57,103 bases of DNA, from the NCBI GenBank assembly GCA_023807065.1, contig JAJJLU010003540.1:1-57103 (forward strand), read 5' to 3'. The position numbers and the translations under genes are program-made. Positions 17,930 through 27,113 of the stretch are shown here, in pieces. The notes under the pieces are model-generated. The model saw nothing but the letters and a program-made list of their open reading frames with translations. It did no database searches and was not told the origin of the DNA. This stretch comes from Isotricha intestinalis. Taxonomy: Eukaryota > Ciliophora > Litostomatea > Vestibuliferida > Isotrichidae. Positions within the stretch are counted from its first letter, which is position 1. The number at the start of each line of letters is the position of its first letter.

Positions 17930-19849
17930 ATGAAAAATAACTCGAATAACAATTCAAGTGAGAAAAATCAAGAAATCAACAATAAAAATGAAATAGATTT
18001 AAATAAAAAAAAAAATATAAATTCTTCCCTAAATATATATAAGAAAAGTACAGCTAGCTATTATTCAAATTATTCATCAAAACATATATATATGGAAACT
18101 GATATAAATGAAGAAGAAAAAAATGAAGAAAAAAAAAAGACAGAAAAAGGAGAATTTATTTTTATTTTAGACATATCTAAATCAATGGGTGATTATGTAA
18201 ATCAAATATTAAATTCAGTAATGCCTAAAGTTTTTAAAAAATTAAAATTTGATGAAACAAAAATAGTTCATTTAATAGAATTTTCAGATGTAACTAAACA
18301 CAGTAATTTAACAGTGAAAGATTTTGAATTTAATACAATAAATAAACAAGGAGATACTCAAATGATGGGAGTAATAGAAAAATTAAAGGATATTATTTAC
18401 AAGTGTAAAGAAAATGATTTTATTAATATATTATTCTTATCAGATGGATTAGTTCGTGATGAAAAAGAAACAAAAAATCAAATTGATTCATTTTTAATAG
18501 AATTACAAAGCAAGAATTATAAATACATTAATACAAAAGGAATAAGATTTATTTCAGGAATTAAGAATGATAAACCAGACACAAAAATATTATGTTCTTT
18601 AATTCAATTAAATTCAGATATTTCTCAAAAAGATATTTTGCCTGTTGAATTTAATCCTGAACAAGAAAAAATGGATGATGATAAAATAGAAAAATTTTCA
18701 GAAATTATTTATGGTTTTTTTTTACAAAAATCTGGATATAAAATTAAACATATACATAACAAAAAAATTTTCAGTTTAGAACTAAATGGAGAAGAGTATG
18801 ATGAGATAGATTTACCAAATGGTAAAAGTGATATATTTATTAATGAAGATCCTAATAAAATTGATTTAAAAGAATTAATTATTTCTAATGAGATTAATGA
18901 ATTAGATAAAGTAAATAAAGGAGATGTTTCTCTAAATAATTATCATAAAGTTTATAAAAATTATTTGGAAAAAACAATAGAACAAATTATTCAAAATAAA
19001 ATTGTTAACTCAAAAAAATCAAATGAAATGAATAAAAAAATAATTGATGATATTAAAGATATTAGAGACAAATTGATAAAAGATAATAAAGGAGAATATA
19101 TTACTGATGAAAAAAATATAGTAAATATATTGGAAGAAATAAATGAAGATGACAATGTAAAAAATATGGATAATTTAGAATTAGGTAAATATATAGATAA
19201 AAAAAAAAAAGAATCAAAAAATGATCTTGAAATGTTAATTGAATTATCAAATTTTGAAGTTTTTTATATCATAGATTCTTGTGAAGAAATGAAAGAAGAT
19301 ATTCCTGATTTAGTGAATAAAATATTATATCAATTTAGCAAACGAGTTTTTAATGAGAAGAAAAAAATTAATATATTATCTTTTAATTCAAAAGAAAAAC
19401 CTTTAGAAGAACTTTGTATTGTACAAAAGTTAAATGAATTTGAAATATCAAATTCATGTCAAGGAGATAGAGAAGTTTGTGATTATTTAGAGTATATAAT
19501 TGAGTATATTCGAGAAAATCAAAAAACTTATATTTTATTTTTTTTTTTTTCTGGAGAAATAAAAGATAAAGATTTAAAAGATAAAGATTATTTGGAAAAG
19601 TTAAAAAATAAAATTAATGAAATAAATAAAATAAATGAAATAAATCACAAAAAAAAAATTTATTCAAGAATTATTAAATTCATCAGAAAAAATGACTCAG
19701 ATTTTGAAAATTCCAAAAATGACGAAAATATATATGAAATTATTTTTAATTTAAATACACAAAAAAAATCTTATAAACCTTTAATATTAAAATCAACTGA
19801 AAAAAATGATGATTTGATTAAAAAATTAACCGATTTAATCAAAATTTAA
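17930..19849 (+). CDS. Tandem VWA-like domain protein
   Basis: 639 aa. The first VWA domain (about 74-270) has a complete MIDAS: DISKS (Asp81, Ser83, Ser85), Thr143 in GDTQMMG, and LFLSDGL with Asp172. A helical Lys/Glu-rich linker of about 130 residues follows. A second VWA-like fold starts near 440 (EVFYIIDSCEEMKEDI), where the DxSxS motif has become DSCEE, so metal binding there is probably lost. No signal peptide or membrane span is present, so this is an intracellular VWA protein, typically part of a protein complex. The ligand is unknown. It starts MKNNSNNNSS and ends at TAA. Confidence 0.75.
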   Translation: MKNNSNNNSSEKNQEINNKNEIDLNKKKNINSSLNIYKKSTASYYSNYSSKHIYMETDINEEEKNEEKKKTEKGEFIFILDISKSMGDYVNQILNSVMPKVFKKLKFDETKIVHLIEFSDVTKHSNLTVKDFEFNTINKQGDTQMMGVIEKLKDIIYKCKENDFINILFLSDGLVRDEKETKNQIDSFLIELQSKNYKYINTKGIRFISGIKNDKPDTKILCSLIQLNSDISQKDILPVEFNPEQEKMDDDKIEKFSEIIYGFFLQKSGYKIKHIHNKKIFSLELNGEEYDEIDLPNGKSDIFINEDPNKIDLKELIISNEINELDKVNKGDVSLNNYHKVYKNYLEKTIEQIIQNKIVNSKKSNEMNKKIIDDIKDIRDKLIKDNKGEYITDEKNIVNILEEINEDDNVKNMDNLELGKYIDKKKKESKNDLEMLIELSNFEVFYIIDSCEEMKEDIPDLVNKILYQFSKRVFNEKKKINILSFNSKEKPLEELCIVQKLNEFEISNSCQGDREVCDYLEYIIEYIRENQKTYILFFFFSGEIKDKDLKDKDYLEKLKNKINEINKINEINHKKKIYSRIIKFIRKNDSDFENSKNDENIYEIIFNLNTQKKSYKPLILKSTEKNDDLIKKLTDLIKI

Positions 19850-20067
19850 GAAAGAAATTATAAGTAATTTAAAAATAAAAAAAATTCTAAAAAATAATTT
19901 AATTTATTTATTGTATTATCAAAAAAGAATTATATAAAAATAAATGATATATAAATCATTTATTTTATAAATAGATTTGTTTTAATATTTAATAATAAAA
20001 GAAAACAATTTGATTTATAATAAATAAAATAATATAAAAACAAACAAAAAACAAAAATTAAAAAAAA

Positions 20068-20660
20068 TGAATCAAATTTCAAAATGACATTGAAAAACTG
20101 TAATAGCCCATTCAGAATCAGGGAAAAATCCTTTGTAAATAAATAGATAAAATCATATTTGGAAAATCATATAAATCAACAATATTATCAGAATTAGGAT
20201 TTGAAAATAAAAAAATTTATATAAAATTGATATAAGGGATATAGGAGGTTAAGATTAAAATCCAATTATGATAAAAATATTTTGAAAAATATTATAGATG
20301 TTTTGTTATAAACGATGTAACTAAAATAAATAAATTAGAAGAAATAATAATTTGGAAAAAATCAGGTGATGATTCATCAAGATTTTTAGAATGTGAAAAA
20401 TTCCTGAAATATCATTCAAAATTGGATTAAATTAATGAAAGTGAATATATTAAATATGATAAATAAATAAAAAAATCATATGTTTTATGTCAAATATAAA
20501 TACGGTAAAAATCTTAAAGAAGACAAAGATTTTTGATTGAAAACATAGATTAGAAATTTTCGCTGATAAAGGAAATTACAGTTGAAATCTATTAAATAAA
20601 AAAATTCTTCTCATAGAAAACAGTACTCATATATATAATAATGAAAAAATTTACTGTCCT
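20068..20660 (+). pseudogene. Decayed Rab-like small GTPase
   Basis: The pieces of a Ras-superfamily GTPase appear in the right order but in several frames. They are a damaged P-loop (AHSESGKNPL, about 20107-20136), a switch I region (FGKSYKSTILSELGFENKKI), the switch II region DIGG-stop-D-stop-NP at 20238-20264, then YFEKYYRCFVINDVTKINK and LEEIIIWKKS, and late FADKGNYS. In intact Rabs the residue after DxxG is the catalytic Gln; here it is TAA (20250-20252). More stops and at least three shifts occur. No NKxD or SAK motif is clear. It is a pseudogene of a Rab-like trafficking GTPase. Confidence 0.75.
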
Positions 20661-21189
20661 TAATAGTAAAAGTTAAATTTTTTTAACTTTTTTTAAGGTA
20701 TAAATTAAACTTATATTGTTTTTTTATTTAGTCTGTAATTGTTTTAATATTTTTATGTGTGAAATAAGAATTTTGAATCTTTAATTATATTAATTTATAT
20801 TAATGCAAAATATAATGATTTATTATTTTTTACTTATAAACATTCAAAATTTAAAAATAGAACAAAAAATTTCATTTATATATATATAATTTATTAAATA
20901 AAAACACATCAAAATATTCAATCAATATTTTTATAAAGATTTTTTGTTTCTTATTGTTTGAAAATAATATATTTGATGTCAATTATGAAAATGGACCTTT
21001 CATTTAAGGAATATTTTAATTCCATTTATCAATAATGAATTATTTAAAATTTCTTAGTTATTTTATTTCTTTTTTAATTGATTTCTGAATTAATTTCATT
21101 ATTTCTTTCTATATTAATAATATTTCTAATTGTTGTTTCAGTAATAAAAATTTTATTTTTTTTATATAAATTCTTTTCATTTAGAAATA

Positions 21190-21442
21190 TTTGGAAAATA
21201 TAACACTATTTTGTTCTCTTTCAAATTTATTTTTAAATAAAGAAATATATCTTTCCTTTTTAAGTATTATCAATTTTGGTTTTTTTAAATCTGTTATTCC
21301 ACCTAATATTATTGTTGTTAAATAGTTTTATTTTATTTATAATTCTTTTTTTTTTTAAATACTTAATTAAAGATGATAAACTATGTTCTCTTCGAGTTAT
21401 CATATTATCAAAATAATTAAAATAATATCCAGTCATTGATTC
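21190..21442 (-). pseudogene. Possible decayed gene, family unknown
   Basis: On the minus strand MTGYYFNYFDNMITRREH and SLSSLIKYLKKK read like real protein, then an A11 run is followed by a change of frame into ILGGITDLKKPKLIILKK and FKNKFEREQNSVIFS before stops. The break at a homopolymer is like that in the other relics. I do not recognise the protein. Surrounding sequence from 20661 to 22119 is A/T-rich and stop-filled. Confidence 0.35.
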
Positions 21443-22119
21443 TTTTTTTTTAATTTTTTATTAAATTTAAATTTATTATTTTATTATATTTAAATACAAT
21501 ATTGATTATATTTTGGCTTTGAATAAAATCTAAATTAGTATTTTGACAAAAGAAGATAAAAAAATATTATTTCTTTAAAAATATTTAGATATTTTTCAAA
21601 TAATATTCAATACAATCATTATTAATTATGATTTTGAAATAAATTATAATGAAAATACTCATTATATATGAAAATTTTTAATAAAATAAACAAGATGAAT
21701 TTATTTATTTAATTCAAACAAAAGATAAAAAAGTAAATGAAATAACAAAGAAAAAAAAAAATTATAAGAAAAAATAATTAAATTCAATGAAACAATCTTT
21801 GTGAAATATAATAAAATTTAAAAAGTTCTAAAATGAAAAATCTAATTTAACAGAATTTCAAAAAAGAATAGCTTGAAAAAAATTAGAGAGAAAAAAAAAA
21901 GAAAATAAAAGAAAATAAATGAAATCCTTTAATGAAAAGTAGTTAGAAAATAATATAAAAGATAAAATAACATGAAAAAATAATAAATAAGATAATAAAA
22001 TAAAAGATGAATTAATTGAATGAAATGAAAAAAATATTTATTAATTAAATAAATTAAAAAATAAATTTCTTTTTAAAGCATCATATTATTGAGATAAATT
22101 AAAATATAAAAAAATTAAA

Positions 22120-25054
22120 ATGGGAGTAGTATGTTGTCAAAGTAAAATTAATGATATAAAATAATATTATAGATGAAACTAATAAATTTAATGAAATTCC
22201 AGTAGAAAATAAATTATTAGAACATGAAAACACATCAAATTTAACAACAATAAATAATACAAATCAATCATATAAAAAAAATAATTTATCGATAATATCA
22301 CCTTCTCAAAATAATATGAAGAAATATAATATAGGAAAAAAAAAACAAACAATAAAAAGTGGAGAATTTGTTTTGCATCAATTATATAATCAAAAAAAAA
22401 ATAATATAAGTTTATCAAATATAAAAAGAAATTCAATATCATCAAAAGATAAAGTTTTTTCTCAATGTCAAAGTCAAAAACATATAATAAATATAGATGT
22501 AGAATCATTTTCAGAAATAGATGAATTAGAAAGTGAATATATAAATAATAATCATATTATGACAGAAGAAGAAGAAAAAAATTTAAGAAATTCTTTACAA
22601 AATCTTTTTGTTTTTAGAGATATTACTCCAGAATTATTAAATTTTATTATTGAAGAATGTGTTTTTTGTACTTTTAATAAAGGAAAAATTATTTATCAAG
22701 AAGGTGAAGAAGGAAATTTTTTTTATGTTATTTCAAAAGGAACTGCAAAAGCTTTAGAAAAAGGTAAATTTAAAAAAAAATATAATCAATGGGATTGTTT
22801 TGGTGAATTAAGTTTAATAACTCAACAAAAAAGAGAAGAAACCGTTATTTGTTTAGAAAATGTTGAAACTTATACTTTTGATGGTCATTCTTTTAGAAAT
22901 ACTCAAAAAAGAATTAATGAAAAACTTTTACAAGAAAAATTCGATTTTTTAAATAAAATTAGTATTTTTGAATCTTTAGATTCTATTTCTAAATATAATG
23001 TTGCTCAAAGACAAAATGTAAAAGATTTTATAGAAAATGAAAAAATCATTAAAATGGGAGAAATTGGAGATAGTTTATTTATTATTAAAGAAGGTTGTGT
23101 TTCTGTTAGAATAGGAACTAAAGAAGTTAGACAATTAAAACAATATGATTATTTTGGTCAAAATGCTATATTAATTAATACTAAAAGAATGATGGATGTT
23201 ATTGCTATTGAAAAAACTATTTGTTATGAATTATCAAAAGAGAATTTAATTGAAGCTTTAGGTGATAATTATATAGATGTTATATTATTTTGTTTTTTTA
23301 AAGATTGTATTGAAAAATCAAAAAATTTAAAAATAATTTTTCCTGAATCTATTCTTCAAGAATTATATAAAGAATTTCATATTAAAATATATAAAGAAAA
23401 TGAGAAAATATATGATGAAAATTCTCAAGAAATTTATAAAAAAAATTCAAAAAGAATATTATTTGTTATTGAAGGCTCAATATATAAAGATAATATGTTA
23501 ATAGCAGATAAAGGGAAAGTTATAGGAGATGGATATTTTAAAGATATTAAACAAAATATTTTACAAGATTTAAAAGTTTATCCTGATTTATTATCTTTAG
23601 AAGCAAATATTATTCCTTTATCACAAATAATGAAAATAGATTTAAATCAAGAAAAACCTTTAAATTTACTTAATAGATTAGAAAAATTAAGAAAATTAAA
23701 TTTATTTAAAAACTTATCTGAGAAAATTCTAGAAAATTTAGCTTCTAAATTAAAAAAGAAGAAATATAATCCAAATGATATTATAATTGATGAAAATAAA
23801 ATAAATGATTCTTTTTATTTAATTTCAAAAGGAAGAGTCCAATTAATAAAAAATGGTATTTATATAAGAGAATTAGAAAGTGGAAGTTGTTTTGGAGAAA
23901 ATGCAATTTTTTTTGAAAATGCACAAAATACAACTTCAGTTATTGCAATTGAAAAAGTAGTTTGTTATGTTTTATTAAAAGATGATTTTGATATAATATT
24001 AAATGATCCAAATATGAAAAATTATTTATTAAAAAAATTTGCTTTACAAGATACTTCAATTAATTTAAGTGATTTACATTATATTAAATTTTTAGGAAGA
24101 GGAAAATTTGGTTCAGTTTCTTTAGTACATAATAAAAAAAATATATATGCAATTAAAGCAATATCAAGGAAAAGTGTTGAAGTACAAAAAATGTTAGCAA
24201 AATATTTTGTAAATGAAAGAAGAGTAATGTTATGTTTAGATCATCCATTTATAGTAAAAATGGTAAAAAGTATGAAAAATAATTTATATTGTTTTCTTCT
24301 AATAGAATTTGTAAATGGGAAAAATTTAAATGATTATTTATCAAGTAGAACAATATTAAATAATATAAATGAAACCCAATTTTATGTAGGAAGTATGTTA
24401 TTAATGTTAGAATATTTACAAAAAAAATATATAGCACATAGAGATATAAAACCAGGAAATATAATGATAGATTCAAATGGATATTTAAAAATGATAGATT
24501 TTGGAACAGCAAAAGTATTAACAAATTATACTTCAACTGTTATTGGAACTCCTCATTATATTGCTCCTGAAATTTTACAAGGAAAAGGTTATTCTTTAAG
24601 TTGTGATTTTTGGTCTGTTGGAATTTGTATGTTTGAAATTTTTTATGGCTCTTATCCTTTTGGAAATCATGCTCATGAAGTTATTGAAATTTATAAAGAA
24701 GTTTTACATAAAGAAATCACTTTTCCTAATATTGAAAATTCTAATTTTAATATTGTTAATGATTTTATTTCTTGCTTATTAACTAAAAAAGTTAATAAGA
24801 GAAATTGTAATATTAATAATTTGAAAATAATGAAATTTTTTGAAAATTTTGATTTTGATAAATTAAATGATTTTTGTATTAAACCTCCTTATATTCCTAT
24901 TACAGGAGATATGAATAAATATTTATCTGTTGAATGTCCTTATGAAAATATTGTTTCTCATGAACAACAAAATCATCCTACTCCAACTAATAAAAAAGGA
25001 AAAAAAGAACATATTCCTTCAGACTATGATAAAAATTGGGCAAATGAATTTTGA
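22120..25054 (+). CDS. cGMP-dependent-type protein kinase (PKG), four cNMP-binding domains, one intron
   Basis: About 967 aa from exons 22120-22141 and 22173-25054. A 31-nt intron joins MGVVCCQ to NETNKFNEIPVENK and the long frame; the usual first Met of the long frame (22316) is internal. MGVVCC is a good N-myristoylation plus palmitoylation signal. Four cNMP-binding domains follow: FGELSLITQQKREETV (nearly canonical), FGQNAILINTKRMMDV (Glu replaced by Gln), a degenerate third (FVIEGSIYKDNMLIADKGK), and FGENAIFFENAQNTTSV. The kinase has LGRGKFGSV, AIKAI, HRDIKPGN, DFGTAK and GTPHYIAPEIL, with the AGC tail NWANEF before TGA. The architecture matches alveolate PKGs, whose third site is also degenerate. 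It is predicted to be membrane-bound and cyclic-nucleotide-activated. An RCC1-like gene with a similar acylation signal follows. Confidence 0.92.
22142..22172 (+). other. Spliceosomal intron of the PKG gene (31 nt)
   Basis: It starts GTAAAATT and ends ATTATAG, phase 1 (A|AT, Asn8). Its removal restores an unbroken frame from MGVVCC to the kinase. Confidence 0.85.
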
Positions 25055-25372
25055 TATAAAAATTATTATTACTTTTTCTATTTTAATTCACCTTATTTTT
25101 TTAATTTTTTGTAAATTGTATATTTTCTATAAAGGTTTTATAATTTATATAACTAATGATAATTTATATAAATAATAAATTAAAATGGTTAATTTTAATT
25201 TTTATTCTTTTTAAAAGAGTGATATTTCCATTTTAAATTTAAGATCTATTTAATTATTATAAAAAAACAATCTTTTTTAAATATATTTTTTATTTCAATT
25301 TTTTTTTTGTATTTTTATGAAAAAAAATAAATTTTTTAAATATTTTTTAATTCATTAAACACAAATTTAAAA
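25055..25372. other. Intergenic, nothing recognised
   Basis: 318 bases with long T-runs and then A/T leader upstream of the RCC1-like gene. The same-strand T-rich stretch near 25260-25310 may mark the 3' end region of the PKG transcript. No gene or motif is seen. Confidence 0.5.
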
Positions 25373-26662
25373 ATGGGAAATTATCAAAATATATTATGTT
25401 GTTCTCAAAATTCAATGAATGATAATTTAAATGTAGAAACAATAACAAATATAATAAAAGAGAATAATTCAAATAATTTATTACCATATCTTTCAATGGG
25501 TTCAATTTCATCATCAAATGTAACTCATAAAAAAAAATTAATCTTGTATTCTCATGACAATGATAATATTAAATCAATATTCATTGAAGATTTAATAAAT
25601 TCATCTTCAGTAGAAGTAAAAAAAATAGTTTTTGGAAAAAATTATTTTTTGGGATTATTAGAAGATTCAAATAAAACATATCTTGTTGGTTATGGAGATA
25701 ATTCTCTAGGACAATTAGGATTAAATGTAAATACAGAATATTATGAATCAAAAAATAATAATAATCCAATAAATTATTATGATTATTTATTACTTATTAA
25801 TATATTTAAACCTGAAGAAATAATTTTAGATTTATCAACAGAAAGAAATATAACTTACGTATTAGTAAAGGATACAAAATTAAATAAAACTTCAATTTTT
25901 AAATTTGGTTTAAGTGAAGAAGAACTATTGAAAATAAGAACAGTTTCAGTAAAGGAAATAAATCCAATTAAAATTGAAGAAATAAATGAAGAAATAATAA
26001 ATGATATAAATCATATTTTTTCAATGAAATATAGAATACTATTAACAAGTTCAAATTCAATATATTTAAAAGGTTCAATGTTTAATATGGGTTATAATAG
26101 AACTTATAAATTATTTAAAAAATTTAATCAAAAAATAGAACAATTTTTCACCGGAATAGGTCATATTATATTAAGATTAGAAGATGGAAAATTATTAACA
26201 ATGGGAAATAATGAATATGGTGAATTAGGTTGTGAATCAAGTAATAAATTAAAATTTAATAAAGTAGATTTTTTCAAAGATAAAAATATTAAAAAAATTT
26301 CAACTGGATTTAGACATAATTTGATTTTATGTGATAATGAATTATATGCTTTTGGTGAAAATTCAAGTGGACAATGTTTTGGAAATGATATTAAATGTGA
26401 ACCTAGTTTAATTACTATTTCAAATAATAATGAAAAAATTATTGATTGTTTTGCTGGTGCTGATTATTCTTTATTAATTACTGAAAGTAAAAAAATTTAT
26501 GCTTGGGGAAATTGTAATTTTATTATTAAAGATGAATTAAATCCTATTAATGATGCTGATGAAAAAAAAATGAGACTTATTTCTGATATAGAATTAAAAG
26601 ATGTTAAAAATATTTTTTGTGGAATTAATCATATTATTTTTTATACTGAAATAATGTCATAA
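25373..26662 (+). CDS. RCC1-like repeat protein with acylation signal
   Basis: 429 aa. It has several RCC1-type blade motifs: YGDNSLGQLGLN (about 103-114), MGNNEYGELGCES and FGENSSGQCFGND, plus AWGNCNF near the end. The blades between are divergent, but the length suits one seven-bladed propeller. The N-terminus MGNYQNILCCSQ carries Gly2 and a Cys pair, a likely myristoylation and palmitoylation signal, so it is probably membrane-attached and not the nuclear Ran exchange factor. It lies 318 bp downstream of the PKG on the same strand, and both have this type of N-terminus. The target is unknown. It ends at TAA. Confidence 0.75.
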   Translation: MGNYQNILCCSQNSMNDNLNVETITNIIKENNSNNLLPYLSMGSISSSNVTHKKKLILYSHDNDNIKSIFIEDLINSSSVEVKKIVFGKNYFLGLLEDSNKTYLVGYGDNSLGQLGLNVNTEYYESKNNNNPINYYDYLLLINIFKPEEIILDLSTERNITYVLVKDTKLNKTSIFKFGLSEEELLKIRTVSVKEINPIKIEEINEEIINDINHIFSMKYRILLTSSNSIYLKGSMFNMGYNRTYKLFKKFNQKIEQFFTGIGHIILRLEDGKLLTMGNNEYGELGCESSNKLKFNKVDFFKDKNIKKISTGFRHNLILCDNELYAFGENSSGQCFGNDIKCEPSLITISNNNEKIIDCFAGADYSLLITESKKIYAWGNCNFIIKDELNPINDADEKKMRLISDIELKDVKNIFCGINHIIFYTEIMS

Positions 26663-26720
26663 TTTATTTATAATGTTTTTATTTAAAGATTAATTTTTTT
26701 TTTTTTGATTATTTATTTGT

Positions 26721-26752
<32 letters not shown>

Positions 26753-27113
26753 ATATTTTTTTGGCATCCAAATATTATATTTAAAATTATTTCAAAAAAT
26801 TATGTCTATTTTAAAGATTTATTATTTAAGAATAAGAGAGGAATAAATTTTTAATAAATTTTAAAAACCTGAGCATTTTTTATTATCAATTAGTTAATAT
26901 AATTAAAGATAAGATATAATTTTTCCAGAGAATAATATGTAACCGGAAAATAAATAAAAGATATATTTTTTAAAGAAAAAAAAAAAGAAGAATACCAAAA
27001 ATTCTAATTTTAAATTTATAACTACTCACCTCTTATATTTTTTAAATAATATTACTTAATATTAAAAGATGAACTAAATATTTTATAAATAATACTCCAA
27101 AAAATTGGAAAAT
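26663..27113. other. Intergenic between convergent genes, nothing recognised
   Basis: 450 bases of A/T-rich sequence with T-runs just after the RCC1-like stop. No coding-like frame or RNA signature is visible. Confidence 0.5.

Noticed and set aside
20068..20660. TAA/TAG as Gln (Tetrahymena-type code) to rescue the spacer relics
   Set aside because: All intact genes end at TAA or TAG where the protein families end, and write Gln as CAA. The relics also need frameshifts, so reassignment alone does not repair them.
24249..24536. A minus-strand hydrophobic protein
   Set aside because: It is the reverse of the PKG kinase domain; Leu/Tyr/Phe-rich antisense frames occur under most A-rich genes here.
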